Positions 9,509 to 20,134 of a DNA stretch of 64,000 nucleotides are shown here, piece by piece. The DNA lies in the NCBI RefSeq assembly GCF_004197395.1, contig NZ_SELS01000008.1, positions 62,001 through 126,000 on the forward strand, given 5' to 3'. The translations under genes were made by a program, and so were the position numbers. The DNA is from Paraburkholderia sp. UYCP14C (GTDB lineage: Bacteria; Pseudomonadota; Gammaproteobacteria; Burkholderiales; Burkholderiaceae). Under the pieces are notes generated by a model that made no database searches, had not been told where the DNA came from, and worked only from the letters and a program-made list of their open reading frames with translations. Numbering within the stretch: the first letter of the stretch is position 1; every line of letters starts with the position of its first letter.

Positions 9509-11641
9509 GTGAACGTTTTCTTCGAGGAATCGGGCAGTTTCAAGGCCGGCAGCGTGCTGTCGCGCCAGGGCGACGCATTTCAGGTCGAGTTGCCGGGCGG
9601 CCGGCGCGCGAAGGTGCGCGGCAAGGATGTGCTGATCGAGTTCGAGAAGCCCACCGCGGCCGAACTGATGCAGCAGGCCGACGCGATGGCGCAGGAGATC
9701 GATCTCGACTTCCTGTGGGAATGCGCGCCGGACGATGAATTCCCGTTCGCGACGCTGGGCGCCGAGTACTTCGGCGCGAGCTTCGGCGCGATCGAGCGCG
9801 CGGCGCTCGTGCTGCGCATGCACGGCTCGCCGGTGTACTTCCGCCGCAAGGGCCGGGGCATGTACCAGCGCGCGCCGCAAGAGCAGTTGAAGATGGCGCT
9901 CGCGGGCCTCGAGCGCAAGCGTCAGCAGGCGCTCGTGCAGGCGCAGTATGAGGAAGAGCTGAAGGCTGGCCGTCTGCCGGAAGCGTTCGCGGGTGCCAAG
10001 GGCCTCGCGCTGCTGACGAAGCCGGACAAAAACACCATCGAGTACAAGGCGCTCGAAAACGCCGCGGCCGCGCGTGGCATCTCGCAGGCGCGGCTGATGC
10101 TCGAATGCGGCGCGATCGCGTCGCCGCGCGCGCTGCACGAAGCGAAGTTCCTGTCCGAGTTCTTCCCGCACGGCACCGGCTTCCCGCCCGTGGCGGCCGC
10201 GAACGTGCCCGACGATCTGCCGCAGGCCGACATCGAAGCGTTCTCGATCGACGACATCACCACGACCGAAATCGACGACGCGTTCTCGGTCGAGCATCTG
10301 GCCGACGGCCGCGTGCGCATCGGCGTGCACATCGCCGCGCCGGCGCTCGGCATCCAGCGCGGCGACGACGTCGATGCGATCGCGCGCGCGCGTTTGTCGA
10401 CGGTCTACATGCCCGGCGACAAGATCACGATGCTGCCCGACAGCGTCGTCGAAACTTTCACGCTTGCCGAGGGTGGGTATCGGCCGGCGCTGTCGCTGTA
10501 TGTGATCGTCAATCGCGAAACGCAGGAGATCGTCGCGAGCGAAACACGCGCCGAGCGCGTGTTCGTGAAGAACAACCTGCGCCACAACACGCTCGACGAA
10601 ATCGTCACGGAACAGGCGCTCGCCGAAGGCACCGGCGAGTATCCGCACAAGGACGATATCGCCGTGCTGTGGCCGTTCGCGCAGGCACTGTTCGAGAAGC
10701 GCCAGACCGCGCGCGCCGGCTACGGCCTGCGCCGCGAAGTGCAGCGCAATACCGATTTCAATTTCTACGTCGAAGGCGAGCACATCACGATCACGCCGCG
10801 CCGGCGCGGCTCGCCGCTCGACACGATCGTCGCCGAGCTGGCGATTCTCGCGAACTCGTCGTGGGGCGGATTCCTGCACGATCACGGCGTGCCGGGCATC
10901 TATCGCACGCAGCGTGCGTTCGGCGCGCCGAGCGGCCCGAAGCGCACGCGCATGCAGACCAACGCCGCACCGCACGAAGGGCTCGGCGTCACGCAGTACG
11001 CGTGGAGCACCTCGCCGCTGCGCCGCTACGTCGACCTGGTGAACCAGTGGCAGCTGATCGCGTGCGTGCAGCATGGCGTGACCGCGAAGCTCGCCGCGCC
11101 GTTCAAGCCGAAGGACGCCGATCTGTTCGCGGTCGTGCAGGGCTTCGACGACACTTACACCGCGTACGCCGACTACCAGCGCCGCATGGAGTACTTCTGG
11201 TGTCTGCGCTGGCTCACGCAGGAGAATCGCAAGCAGGTGGTCGCGTCGGTCGTGAAGGGCGATCTCGTGCGTCTCGAAGAAATTCCGCTGTTGCTGCACG
11301 TGCCTGGCCTCGGCGTGCATGCGCGCGGCACGCGTTTGCAGATGGAAGTGATGTCGATCGATGAGCTAACGATCGAAGCGTCGGTGCGTCTGCTGCACGT
11401 GCTCGACGCGCCGACCGTGACGAGCGGCGCCGAAGCCGAAGAAGGCGAGGACGAGGGCGACGAAGAGTTGCTCGACGCATCGGATGAAAGCGCCGAAAGC
11501 GAAGCGGAGGCGCAAGCCGAAGCCGGCGGCGACAACACCAACGACAACCCCGGCGCCGACGGATCCGCGGCAACCGGCGACGGCAACGACGCCGCGAATA
11601 CCGCCGACAACGACCAACACATCACGGAGCCGGGACGATGA
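9509..11641 (+). CDS. RNase II/VacB-family 3'-5' exoribonuclease with acidic C-terminal tail
   Basis: The 710-residue protein has the RNB catalytic domain, with the aspartate cluster DDITTTEIDDAFSV near residues 248-261 and the conserved TSPLRRYVDLVNQWQL region. It degrades RNA processively from the 3' end. The GTG start gives MNVFFEESGSFKAGSVL. The last 70 residues, from about 640, are extremely acidic and low-complexity (EAEEGEDEGDEELLDASDES and onward), which is unlike E. coli RNase II (644 residues). Its stop overlaps the aroE start by 4 bases (ATGA). Confidence 0.9.
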   Translation: MNVFFEESGSFKAGSVLSRQGDAFQVELPGGRRAKVRGKDVLIEFEKPTAAELMQQADAMAQEIDLDFLWECAPDDEFPFATLGAEYFGASFGAIERAALVLRMHGSPVYFRRKGRGMYQRAPQEQLKMALAGLERKRQQALVQAQYEEELKAGRLPEAFAGAKGLALLTKPDKNTIEYKALENAAAARGISQARLMLECGAIASPRALHEAKFLSEFFPHGTGFPPVAAANVPDDLPQADIEAFSIDDITTTEIDDAFSVEHLADGRVRIGVHIAAPALGIQRGDDVDAIARARLSTVYMPGDKITMLPDSVVETFTLAEGGYRPALSLYVIVNRETQEIVASETRAERVFVKNNLRHNTLDEIVTEQALAEGTGEYPHKDDIAVLWPFAQALFEKRQTARAGYGLRREVQRNTDFNFYVEGEHITITPRRRGSPLDTIVAELAILANSSWGGFLHDHGVPGIYRTQRAFGAPSGPKRTRMQTNAAPHEGLGVTQYAWSTSPLRRYVDLVNQWQLIACVQHGVTAKLAAPFKPKDADLFAVVQGFDDTYTAYADYQRRMEYFWCLRWLTQENRKQVVASVVKGDLVRLEEIPLLLHVPGLGVHARGTRLQMEVMSIDELTIEASVRLLHVLDAPTVTSGAEAEEGEDEGDEELLDASDESAESEAEAQAEAGGDNTNDNPGADGSAATGDGNDAANTADNDQHITEPGR

Positions 11642-12501
11642 GCGGCAACCAGACACGCGACCGCTACGCGGTCATCGGCAATCCGGTCGGCCATAGCAAG
11701 TCGCCGTTCATCCATGGCCGCTTCGCGGCGCAGACCGGCGAGCCGGTCGAGTACGGTCATCTGCTCGCGCCGGTCGACGCGTTCGTGCCGCACGTGCGCG
11801 CGTTCATCGAAGCGGGCGGCCGCGGCCTGAACGTGACGGTGCCGTTCAAGCTCGAAGCGCATGCGTTCGCGAACACGCTGTCGCCGCGCGCGGCGGCGGC
11901 CGGCGCGGTGAACACGCTGCGGGTCGACGCCGACGGCATCTACGGCGACAACACCGATGGCTTCGGCCTCGTGCGCGACATCGAGGTGAATCTTGGCGTG
12001 CCGCTGAAAGGCGCGCGCGTCCTGCTGCTTGGCGCGGGCGGTGCCGCGCGCGGTGTCGTGCTGCCGATGCTCGACCGCGCGCCGCATACGCTGACGATCG
12101 TCAATCGCACCGCGCAGAAGGCCGAGGCGCTGGTCGAGCAGTTCGCGCAGGCTGCGAGCGACGCGCACTGCCGTTTCGCCGGCGGCAGCGCCCGCGCGAT
12201 CGAAGCGGGGCAGTACGACGTGATCGTCAACGCGACAGCGGGCAGCCTCGATGCGTCGCTTCCCGAGTGCGACGACCGCGCGTTCGGCAACGGCACGCTC
12301 GCCTACGACATGATGTACGGCGCGCATCCGACCGTCTTCATGCAGCACGCGGCGAAGCTCGGCGCGCGCGGTGCCGATGGCCTCGGCATGCTGGTCGAAC
12401 AGGCCGCCGAATCGTTCTATGTGTGGCGCGGCGTGCGCCCCGACGGCGCACCGGTGCTCGCCGAATTGCGCGCGCTGCTGACGGCGCCGTCGCACACGTA
12501 A
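11638..12501 (+). CDS. aroE: shikimate dehydrogenase (NADP+)
   Basis: The 287-residue enzyme reduces 3-dehydroshikimate to shikimate. Characteristic motifs are [27 protein letters not shown] with the catalytic Lys, NTDGFG, the dinucleotide-binding [11 protein letters not shown] and the late [13 protein letters not shown]. Start overlaps the exoribonuclease stop (ATGA). mtgA follows after 25 bases. The coupling of aroE to an RNase gene looks like shared transcription rather than shared function. Confidence 0.96.
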   Translation: MSGNQTRDRYAVIGNPVGHSKSPFIHGRFAAQTGEPVEYGHLLAPVDAFVPHVRAFIEAGGRGLNVTVPFKLEAHAFANTLSPRAAAAGAVNTLRVDADGIYGDNTDGFGLVRDIEVNLGVPLKGARVLLLGAGGAARGVVLPMLDRAPHTLTIVNRTAQKAEALVEQFAQAASDAHCRFAGGSARAIEAGQYDVIVNATAGSLDASLPECDDRAFGNGTLAYDMMYGAHPTVFMQHAAKLGARGADGLGMLVEQAAESFYVWRGVRPDGAPVLAELRALLTAPSHT

Positions 12502-12526
12502 CGCCAGCACGCGGACAGCACGCACC

Positions 12527-13261
12527 ATGACAGCGACGCGGCGTGCCAGCGGTTCGCGCGGCCAGGCCGGCCCGCTGCGCTGGCTCGGCTATGTGCTCGC
12601 GGTCGTGGCCATCGCCTGGCTCGCGACCCAGGCGTACTACTTCGCGCAGATCGCGATCTGGAACGTCGTCAATCCGCGCTCGACCGCGTTCATGCGCTCG
12701 GATGCATGGCGTCTGTCGCAGGACCGGCCGGATCTGTCGGTGCAGCGCACGTGGGTGCCGTACGAGCAGATCTCGCGCAACCTGAAGCGCGCGATCATCG
12801 CCTCCGAGGACGCGAACTTCGTCAACAACAAAGGCTACGAAACCGACGCGATCCTGCAGGCGTGGGAGCGCAACAAGGCGCAGGGCCGGATCGTGCGCGG
12901 CGGTTCGACGATCTCGCAGCAGCTGGCGCGCAACCTGTTTCTGTCGCGCGAGAAAAGCTATATCCGCAAGGGCCAGGAGCTGATCATCACGTGGATGCTC
13001 GAAACGTTGATGGACAAGCAGCGCATCTTCGAGATCTATCTGAACTCGGTCGAATGGGGCAACGGCGTGTACGGTGCCGAGGCGGCCGCGCAGTACTACT
13101 ACAAGACCTCGGCGAGCAAGCTCACGGCCGCGCAGTCGGCGCGGCTCGCGGTGATGCTGCCGCGCCCCAAATATTTCGATGAACATAGGAGTTCGCCGTA
13201 TCTCACGCAACGCGCACGCGTGATCGCGCGACGGATGGGCGCGGCTGAACTTCCAGATTGA
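12527..13261 (+). CDS. mtgA: monofunctional peptidoglycan glycosyltransferase
   Basis: The 244-residue protein polymerises lipid II into glycan strands. One N-terminal transmembrane segment (about residues 17-38, [18 protein letters not shown]) precedes a GT51 domain with the catalytic-Glu motif ASEDANFV, the [16 protein letters not shown] signature and the later [17 protein letters not shown]. Length is typical. It closes the mpl-to-mtgA run, with a hairpin terminator 34 bases downstream. Confidence 0.95.
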   Translation: MTATRRASGSRGQAGPLRWLGYVLAVVAIAWLATQAYYFAQIAIWNVVNPRSTAFMRSDAWRLSQDRPDLSVQRTWVPYEQISRNLKRAIIASEDANFVNNKGYETDAILQAWERNKAQGRIVRGGSTISQQLARNLFLSREKSYIRKGQELIITWMLETLMDKQRIFEIYLNSVEWGNGVYGAEAAAQYYYKTSASKLTAAQSARLAVMLPRPKYFDEHRSSPYLTQRARVIARRMGAAELPD

Positions 13262-13294
13262 AAAAGCGCTCGATTCCCTCGGTTTTACCGCTCC

Positions 13295-13317
13295 GAAGCC
13301 CGCCTCGCGCGGGCTTC
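13295..13317 (+). terminator. hairpin terminator after mtgA
   Basis: GAAGCCCGC and GCGGGCTTC form a perfect 9-base stem around CTCGC, followed by a short CTTTG rather than a long T run. Confidence 0.7.
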
Positions 13318-13625
13318 TTTGCGTCTTGACTCAAGGGCGCGACGTTCCGCTAAACACGTGATCGCCAACTAAAATCTCACTATATGGACTCAACATTCAC
13401 ATATTGGTGATTCTCAAAACTCGCCCTACAATCCAAGCCAACATGCATCGCTAGACGGCGCTCCAGCGCGCCGATACAGCGAACAGCGACAGAAAAAACC
13501 GGAGACGAGGCCAACATGTCTGGCAGCCGATCACAGCAGCCGCGCAAGCGCGGCGCCGCCCGCGTTCCCGCCCTGTGCTCCAGTCCCGCGCGTCAAGCGC
13601 AGAAACCATCCGAAAGCGAATCGCC
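13318..13625 (+). promoter_or_regulatory. leader region of the sugar cluster with possible operator
   Basis: The 364-base gap between mtgA and the IclR gene holds the mtgA terminator and an AT-richer patch at about 13355-13425, where the promoter is expected. In it, TCAC-ATATTG-GTGA (13397-13410) is a small inverted repeat and CACTATATGGA lies just upstream; such sites could bind the neighbouring IclR protein. I see no coding sequence in 13430-13625. Confidence 0.35.
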
Positions 13626-14654
13626 ATGAACAAAGCGATGCCCACTCACGCCACCAGTGCGGCCGAGGCTGCGCCGGGGTCGACCGGCGGGCCGAACAGC
13701 GCAACCAATTCCGCGCTGAATTCGGCGCCGCGCGAGGCTTCAGCCGTCACCGCCAATGTCGCCGCCAGCGCATCCGCGACCGCGAGGGCGTCGCGCCCGG
13801 TGACGCGCGCGGCGACCGTCGACGGACTCGGGCTGCCGGTCACGCTGCTGGAAATCACGCCGCAACAGGCCGGCACGCAGACGCTGTTGCGCGGCCTCGC
13901 GATTCTCGAAGCGGCCGCGGCCGGCGTGCGCGACCTGCGCAGCTTCGGCGCCGCGCTCGGCACGACCCGCAGCACCACGCATCGACTCGTCAGCAGCCTC
14001 GTGCAGGCGCGCTATCTGCGTCAGGTGCAGGGCGGCTATCTGCTCGGGCCGAAGCTGATCGAGCTCGGCACGATCGCACTCGAACAGATGCCGCTCACGG
14101 CGGTCGCGCGTCCGCACCTGGAGTCGCTGGCCGAGCAGACGCTCGACACGATCCACCTCGGCGTGCGCGATGGCGACGATGTGCTGTACATCGACAAGAT
14201 TCCCGGCACGCGCGGCCTCGAAATGCGCTCGCGCGTCGGCCATCGGATGCCGCTCGCGTCGACCGGCATCGGCAAGGCGATGATGCTCGACCTTGGCTCC
14301 GACGCATGGCAGTCGCTATTCGAAGCGTCGCGCCGTGCGCTCGCGGGCGTCAGCTTCAAGCCGGACAACCGCCCCGACGCGCCGACCTTCCTGCAGCGCA
14401 TGACGAACTACGCGGCCGGCGGCTACACGTTCGATCTCGAAGAGAACGAAGCGGCGATCCGGTGTGTCGCGGCGCCGGTGCGCGACGCGTCGGGCGCGAT
14501 CGTCGCGGCGCTGTCGGTGGCGAGCACGATTCCCTACATGCCGCTAGAACGAATGGACGAACTGATTCCGATCGTGCAGCGCGAGGCGCGCGCGATTTCG
14601 GAAGAACTCGGTTGGCGCGCTCCGCAACCGGCCACGCGCAGGATCAAGCGATGA
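13626..14654 (+). CDS. IclR-family transcriptional regulator
   Basis: The 342-residue protein has a 60-70 residue Ala/Ser/Thr-rich N-terminal extension, then a winged HTH (about residues 80-140; LGTTRSTTHRLVSSLVQARY) and an IclR effector domain (IHLGVRDGDDVLYIDKIPG; the late CVAAPVRDASGAIVAALSVA). It most likely controls the sugar operon it heads, responding to galactonate or a related acid. The start ATG at 13626 is chosen over an upstream in-frame codon because nothing upstream looks conserved. Its stop overlaps the dgoK ATG (ATGA). Confidence 0.88.
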   Translation: MNKAMPTHATSAAEAAPGSTGGPNSATNSALNSAPREASAVTANVAASASATARASRPVTRAATVDGLGLPVTLLEITPQQAGTQTLLRGLAILEAAAAGVRDLRSFGAALGTTRSTTHRLVSSLVQARYLRQVQGGYLLGPKLIELGTIALEQMPLTAVARPHLESLAEQTLDTIHLGVRDGDDVLYIDKIPGTRGLEMRSRVGHRMPLASTGIGKAMMLDLGSDAWQSLFEASRRALAGVSFKPDNRPDAPTFLQRMTNYAAGGYTFDLEENEAAIRCVAAPVRDASGAIVAALSVASTIPYMPLERMDELIPIVQREARAISEELGWRAPQPATRRIKR

Positions 14655-15763
14655 AACAAGCGGGCACCGCCACGCTGGCGAACCACCAGGCCGCCGCGCC
14701 CAACCCGGGCGTGAAGCCGGACGCGACCGCTGTCGCCGATAGAGCCGCCATCGATTTCACGCAGGCCGCGCTGATCGCGCTGGACTGGGGCACGACGTCG
14801 CTGCGCGCCTATCTGTTCGACGCGCACGGTCGCGTGCTGGCGACGCGCGCATCGACGGCCGGCATCATGAATCTGCCGCGCAGCGCGGCCGAGGGCGGCT
14901 TCGACGCCGCGTTCGACGACGCCTGCGGTGCGTGGCTCGACCACGCGCGCGGCGTGCCGGTGATCGCGGCGGGGATGGTCGGCAGCGCGCAGGGCTGGCT
15001 CGAAGCGCCGTATGTCGAGACGCCCGCGAACGCCGATGCGCTGGTGGCCGGCATCGTCCGCGTGCAGACCGCGAGCGGCGCGACGCTGCACATCGTGCCG
15101 GGCGTGCTGCAACCCGGCGAGCTGCCGAACGTGATGCGCGGCGAGGAGACGCAGATTTTCGGCGCGCTCGACGCGGACGCGAACGGCGCGCAAGACGCGA
15201 ACGCCGCCGACAGCAACGTCCGCTCGCTGATCGGCCTGCCCGGCACGCATGCGAAGTGGGCGGTCGTGCAGGCGGAGCGCATCGAGCGGTTTCATACCTT
15301 CATGACCGGCGAGGTGTTCGCCGCGCTGCGCGAGCACACGATTCTCGGCCGCACGATGGTCACACCCGATCGTCCCGATACCGAAGCCTTTCTGCGCGGC
15401 GTGAATATCGCGCGCGAGAAGGGTCAGGCAGGTGTGCTCGCGACCGTGTTCAGCACGCGCACGCTCGGCTTGACCGGCGCGCTGTCGAGCGAGGCGCAGC
15501 CCGACTATCTGTCGGGCCTGCTGATCGGACACGAACTCGCCGGCCTGGAAGCGGTACTCGCTCAGCAGGGCAGCTCGCTCGCGCAGCAGAGCCTGCGGCT
15601 GATCGGCAACGACGCGCTGTGCGAGCGCTACCGCCTCGCGCTCGCGCAATTCGGCTGTCTGCGCGCGGATCTGGTCAGGCAAGCGACCGAACGCGGCCTG
15701 TGGCGCGTCGCCGTCGAAGCGGGGCTCGTCCGGCCGTCCGCCCAGGCGGCACACGCAGGCTGA
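14651..15763 (+). CDS. dgoK: 2-dehydro-3-deoxygalactonokinase
   Basis: The 370-residue protein phosphorylates 2-keto-3-deoxygalactonate with ATP. It has the sugar-kinase phosphate loop LDWGTTSLRAYLFD, the internal IGLPGTHAKWAVV segment and a DgoK-type C-terminus. About 35 residues before the kinase domain are variable. The ATG overlaps the regulator's stop. dgoA follows 45 bases later, so kinase and aldolase are consecutive steps encoded side by side. Confidence 0.93.
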   Translation: MKQAGTATLANHQAAAPNPGVKPDATAVADRAAIDFTQAALIALDWGTTSLRAYLFDAHGRVLATRASTAGIMNLPRSAAEGGFDAAFDDACGAWLDHARGVPVIAAGMVGSAQGWLEAPYVETPANADALVAGIVRVQTASGATLHIVPGVLQPGELPNVMRGEETQIFGALDADANGAQDANAADSNVRSLIGLPGTHAKWAVVQAERIERFHTFMTGEVFAALREHTILGRTMVTPDRPDTEAFLRGVNIAREKGQAGVLATVFSTRTLGLTGALSSEAQPDYLSGLLIGHELAGLEAVLAQQGSSLAQQSLRLIGNDALCERYRLALAQFGCLRADLVRQATERGLWRVAVEAGLVRPSAQAAHAG

Positions 15764-15808
15764 CCGGCGCGACCTTCGCCCAAGACGCTCACGAAACAAG
15801 GAACCGAC

Positions 15809-16489
15809 ATGCAACCTCACATCAATCTGCCCGGACCGTACATGCCGCACGCGGGTCTGATCGCCGCGTTCGAAGCCTGTCCGCTGATCGCGATCCTGCG
15901 CGGCGTGACGCCCGCCGATGCGGCCGATCACGGTCAAGCGCTGTACGAAGCCGGTTTTCGCATCGTCGAAGTGCCGCTCAATTCGCCGCAGCCGTTCGAC
16001 AGCATCTCGGCGATCCGCAAGGCGCTGCCGGCCGACGCGATCGTCGGCGCGGGCACGGTGCTGCATCCGCTCTACGTGGACGACGTGAAGTCGGCGGGCG
16101 GCGAGCTCATCGTGATGCCGCACAGCGATCCGGACGTCGTGATCGCCGCGAAAGCGAAGGGTCTCGCGTGCGCACCGGGCGTCGCGACGCCGAACGAAGC
16201 GTTCATCGCGCTGAAGAACGGCGCGGACGTGCTGAAGATGTTCCCCGCCGAGCAGCTCGGCTGCCAGGTCGTCAAGGCATGGCGAGCGGTGATCGCCGCG
16301 CAGGTGCCGCTGGTGCCGGTCGGCGGCGTCACGCCGGACAACATGGGGCCGTTCCTGACCGCCGGCGCGAACGGTTTCGGCCTCGGCTCGGCGCTGTACA
16401 AGCCGGGCCAGAGCGCGGCAGTGACCGCGTCGCATGCGAAGGCGTTCATCAACGGTCTGCGGATCGCCCGCGCGGGCGTGAAGAAATGA
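15809..16489 (+). CDS. dgoA: 2-dehydro-3-deoxy-6-phosphogalactonate aldolase
   Basis: The 226-residue class I aldolase splits KDPGal into pyruvate and glyceraldehyde 3-phosphate. Motifs: LIAILRGVTP, the VEVPLNSP segment, VGAGTVL and the Schiff-base lysine Lys143 in DVLKMFPAEQLG. The VPLNSP signature and neighbouring dgoK favour the galactonate enzyme over the ED aldolase Eda, which is encoded separately at 55500. Its last codon overlaps the next ATG. Confidence 0.93.
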   Translation: MQPHINLPGPYMPHAGLIAAFEACPLIAILRGVTPADAADHGQALYEAGFRIVEVPLNSPQPFDSISAIRKALPADAIVGAGTVLHPLYVDDVKSAGGELIVMPHSDPDVVIAAKAKGLACAPGVATPNEAFIALKNGADVLKMFPAEQLGCQVVKAWRAVIAAQVPLVPVGGVTPDNMGPFLTAGANGFGLGSALYKPGQSAAVTASHAKAFINGLRIARAGVKK

Positions 16490-17268
16490 ACCGGCTCGCC
16501 GGCAAGGCCGCACTCGTGACCGGCGCCGGGCGCGGCATCGGCGCGGCGATCGCGCTGGCGTTCGCGCGCGAGGGCGCGGCGGTCGTGCTGGCGGAACTCG
16601 ACCTCGATACCGCGCAGCGCACGGCCGCGCGGATCGAGGCGGAACTTGGCGCCGGCGCGCGCGTGCTCGCGGTGCAGACCGACGTGACACAACCGGCGTC
16701 GGTGCAGCATGCGGTGAGCGAAGGCGCACGCGCATTCGGCGGGCTCGACATCCTCGTCAACAACGCGGGCATCAACGTGTTCTGCGATCCGCTGACGATG
16801 ACCGACGCCGACTGGCGGCGCTGCTTCGCGGTCGATCTCGACGGCGTGTGGAACGGCTGTCGGGCGGTGTTGCCGGGCATGGTCGAGCGCGGCGCGGGCA
16901 GCATCGTGAACATCGCGTCGACGCACGCGTTCAAGATCATCCCGGGCTGCTTCCCGTACCCGGTCGCGAAGCACGGCGTGATCGGCCTCACGCGCGCGCT
17001 CGGCATCGAGTACGCGCCGCGTAACGTGCGCGTGAACGCGATCGCGCCGGGCTACATCGAGACGCAGTTGACGCACGACTGGTGGAACGAGCAGCCCGAT
17101 CCCGCCGCCGCGCAGCAGGCGACGCTCGATTTGCAGCCGATGAAGCGCATCGGCCGCCCGGAGGAGGTGGCGATGACCGCGGTGTTCCTCGCGTCGGACG
17201 AGGCGCCGTTCATCAACGCGAGCTGCATCACCGTCGATGGCGGGCGCTCGGCGCTGTATCACGACTGA
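16486..17268 (+). CDS. short-chain dehydrogenase/reductase of the sugar cluster
   Basis: The 260-residue classical SDR has the cofactor loop TGAGRGIG, NNAG, the catalytic Ser in NIASTHAF and YxxxK as YPVAK. The C-terminus ITVDGGRSALYHD is the usual substrate-loop end. It overlaps dgoA by 4 bases (ATGA), so it belongs to the pathway. It could oxidise an aldose at C1 or a keto-deoxy acid; I cannot tell which. Confidence 0.85.
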   Translation: MNRLAGKAALVTGAGRGIGAAIALAFAREGAAVVLAELDLDTAQRTAARIEAELGAGARVLAVQTDVTQPASVQHAVSEGARAFGGLDILVNNAGINVFCDPLTMTDADWRRCFAVDLDGVWNGCRAVLPGMVERGAGSIVNIASTHAFKIIPGCFPYPVAKHGVIGLTRALGIEYAPRNVRVNAIAPGYIETQLTHDWWNEQPDPAAAQQATLDLQPMKRIGRPEEVAMTAVFLASDEAPFINASCITVDGGRSALYHD

Positions 17269-17403
17269 ATTTGCAGCGCCCGGAAACACGGGCAAAGAGA
17301 CGCACAGAACACCGGACGACGCGCTGGCCGCGTGTGTCAGGACCGGTATAAGAAGACGCGGCCGATTACCTTCTCGTTATCAATTAGTCAGGAGACACGC
17401 ATC

Positions 17404-18402
17404 ATGAAACGAAGAATTTTCCTCACGCTGGCAGCGGCGGCGACGGGGGTGCTCTTCAACGCGCCGGTCGTACAGGCTGCCGATACGGTCAAGATCGGCT
17501 TCCTCGTGAAGCAGCCGGAAGAACCGTGGTTCCAGGACGAATGGAAGTTCGCCGAGATCGCCGCCAAGGACAAGGGCTTCACGCTCGTGAAGATCGGCGC
17601 GCCGTCGGGCGAGAAGGTGATGAGCGCAATCGACAACCTCGCCGCGCAGAAGGCGCAGGGCTTCGTGATCTGCACGCCCGACGTCAAGCTCGGGCCGGGC
17701 ATCGTCGCGAAGGCGAAGGCCGACGGCCTGAAGATGATGACGGTCGACGACCGCCTCGTCGACGGCGCGGGCAAGCCGATCGAGTCGGTGCCGCACATGG
17801 GCATCTCGGCGTATAACATCGGCAAGCAGGTCGGCGACGGCATCGCGGCTGAAATCAAGAAGCGCGGCTGGGACATGAAGGACGTCGGCGCGATCGACGT
17901 GACCTATGAGCAGCTGCCGACCGCGCATGACCGCACCACCGGCGCGACCGACGCGCTGGTCGCCGCCGGCTTCCCGAAAGCGAACATCGTCACCGCGCCG
18001 CAGGCGAAGACCGACACGGAAAACGCTTTCAACGCCGCCAACATCGCGCTGACGAAGAACCCGCAGTACAAGCATTGGGTCGCTTACGCGCTGAACGACG
18101 AAGGCGTGCTCGGCGCGGTGCGCGCGGCCGAAGGCCGTGGCTTCAAGGCCGACAACATGATCGGCATCGGCATCGGCGGCTCGGAATCCGCGCTGAACGA
18201 GTTCAAGAAGCCGCAGCCGACGGGCTTCTTCGGCACCGTGATCATCAGCCCGAAGCGCCACGGCGAGGAAACCTCGGAACTGATGTACGCGTGGATCACG
18301 CAGGGCAAGGAGCCGCCGCTGCTGACGCTGACGAGCGGCATGCTGGCGACGCGCGACAACGTCGGCGAAGTGCGCGAGAAGATGGGCCTCGCGTCGAAGT
18401 AA
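17404..18402 (+). CDS. sugar ABC transporter periplasmic binding protein, AraF-like
   Basis: The 332-residue protein has a signal peptide ([18 protein letters not shown], cleavage near VQAAD) and a periplasmic-binding fold. The mature N-terminus [20 protein letters not shown] closely resembles E. coli AraF, which binds L-arabinose, D-galactose and D-fucose; the [11 protein letters not shown] and [11 protein letters not shown] segments agree. An AGGAGA ribosome-binding site precedes the ATG. With the ATPase and permease that follow it forms a complete importer. Confidence 0.92.
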   Translation: MKRRIFLTLAAAATGVLFNAPVVQAADTVKIGFLVKQPEEPWFQDEWKFAEIAAKDKGFTLVKIGAPSGEKVMSAIDNLAAQKAQGFVICTPDVKLGPGIVAKAKADGLKMMTVDDRLVDGAGKPIESVPHMGISAYNIGKQVGDGIAAEIKKRGWDMKDVGAIDVTYEQLPTAHDRTTGATDALVAAGFPKANIVTAPQAKTDTENAFNAANIALTKNPQYKHWVAYALNDEGVLGAVRAAEGRGFKADNMIGIGIGGSESALNEFKKPQPTGFFGTVIISPKRHGEETSELMYAWITQGKEPPLLTLTSGMLATRDNVGEVREKMGLASK

Positions 18403-18505
18403 GCGTGAAACCCGCGGTGACATGAAGTGCGCCGCGGGCGCAAGAAGATCTGCGGTAGACAGACGGGCCGCGCGCCGCGCGCGCGGTCCACATGAAGGAG
18501 GCGAA

Positions 18506-20080
18506 GTGTCAGCGACGCTACGTTTTGACAATATCGGCAAGGTCTTTCCAGGCGTGCGTGCGCTCGACGGTGTGTCCTTCGACGTCAACGTCGGCCAGGT
18601 GCACGGCCTGATGGGCGAAAACGGCGCGGGCAAATCGACGCTGCTGAAAATTCTCGGCGGCGAGTATCAGCCCGATTCGGGCCGCATGATGATCGACGGC
18701 AACGAGGTGCGCTTTCCGAGCGCGGCCGCGTCGATCGGTGCCGGCATCGCGGTGATTCACCAGGAACTGCAGTACGTGCCGGACCTGACGGTCGCGGAAA
18801 ATCTGCTGCTCGGCCAGTTGCCCAATGCGCTCGGCTGGGTCAACAAGCGCGAGGCGAGGCGCTTCGTGCGCGAGCGGCTCGAAGCGATGGGCGTCGCGCT
18901 CGATCCGAGCGCGAAGCTGCGCAAGCTGTCGATCGCGCAGCGGCAGATGGTCGAAATCTGCAAGGCGCTGATGCGCAACGCGCGCGTGATCGCGCTCGAC
19001 GAGCCGACCAGCTCGCTGTCGCATCGCGAGACCGAGGTGCTGTTCAAGCTGGTGCGCGATCTGCGCGCCGACAACCGCGCGATGATCTACATCTCGCACC
19101 GGATGGACGAGATCTACGAGCTGTGCGACGCGTGCACGATCTTCCGCGACGGCCGCAAGGTCGCGTCGCATCCGACGCTCGAAGGCGTGTCGCGCGACAC
19201 GATCGTCAGCGAGATGGTCGGGCGCGAAATTTCGGACATCTATAGCTATTCGGCGCGGCCGCTCGGCGAAGTGCGCTTCGCGGCGAAGGCGATCGAAGGT
19301 CATCCGCTCGCGCAGCCGGCGAGCTTCGAGGTGCGGCGCGGCGAGATCGTCGGCTTCTTCGGTCTGGTTGGCGCGGGCCGCAGCGAGCTGATGCATCTGG
19401 TGTATGGCGCCGAGCATCGCAAGGGCGGCGAGCTGATGCTCGACGGCAAGCCGATCAAGGTGCGCAGCGCGGGCGAGGCGATCAAACACGGCATCGTGCT
19501 GTGCCCGGAGGATCGCAAGGAAGAGGGCATCGTCGCGATGGCGAGCGTCGCGGAAAACATCAACATCAGCTGCCGTCGTCACTATCTGCGCGCGGGCGTG
19601 TTTCTCGATCGCAAGAAGGAGGCGCAGACCGCGGACCGTTTCATCAAGCTACTGAAGATCAAGACGCCGCATCGCCGGCAGAAGATCCGCTTCCTGTCGG
19701 GCGGCAACCAGCAGAAGGCGATTCTGTCGCGCTGGCTGGCCGAGCCCGATCTGAAGGTCGTGATTCTCGACGAACCGACGCGCGGCATCGACGTCGGCGC
19801 GAAGCACGAGATCTATAACGTGATCTATCAGCTCGCGGAGCGCGGTTGCGCGATCGTGATGATTTCGTCGGAATTGCCGGAAGTGCTCGGCGTGTCCGAC
19901 CGCATCGTCGTGATGCGCCAGGGCCGCATATCCGGCGAGCTCGCGCGCAAGGACGCGACCGAGCAGTCGGTGCTGAGCCTCGCGCTGCCGCAAAGCTCGA
20001 CCGCGCTGCCTGATGACGCAAACCCGGAAGCCAACGCAAACGCCAACGCCGCCAACCAGAGCGGCTCGCGCGCGGCCTGA
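18506..20080 (+). CDS. sugar ABC transporter ATP-binding protein, AraG-like (two nucleotide-binding domains)
   Basis: The 524-residue protein has two fused ABC cassettes, as in AraG, MglA and RbsA. The first has Walker [15 protein letters not shown] and Walker [12 protein letters not shown]; the second has the degenerate [11 protein letters not shown] loop expected in this family, signature [14 protein letters not shown] and [13 protein letters not shown]. The GTG start at 18506 is chosen because AAGGAGG lies 4-5 bases upstream. The C-terminal 25 residues are Asn/Ala-rich. Confidence 0.93.
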   Translation: MSATLRFDNIGKVFPGVRALDGVSFDVNVGQVHGLMGENGAGKSTLLKILGGEYQPDSGRMMIDGNEVRFPSAAASIGAGIAVIHQELQYVPDLTVAENLLLGQLPNALGWVNKREARRFVRERLEAMGVALDPSAKLRKLSIAQRQMVEICKALMRNARVIALDEPTSSLSHRETEVLFKLVRDLRADNRAMIYISHRMDEIYELCDACTIFRDGRKVASHPTLEGVSRDTIVSEMVGREISDIYSYSARPLGEVRFAAKAIEGHPLAQPASFEVRRGEIVGFFGLVGAGRSELMHLVYGAEHRKGGELMLDGKPIKVRSAGEAIKHGIVLCPEDRKEEGIVAMASVAENINISCRRHYLRAGVFLDRKKEAQTADRFIKLLKIKTPHRRQKIRFLSGGNQQKAILSRWLAEPDLKVVILDEPTRGIDVGAKHEIYNVIYQLAERGCAIVMISSELPEVLGVSDRIVVMRQGRISGELARKDATEQSVLSLALPQSSTALPDDANPEANANANAANQSGSRAA

Positions 20081-20134
20081 ACCTGATCCGGACGCGAGTC
20101 CGCAACCCGTGGGGAACGGGGAGGAGTATTGAAC

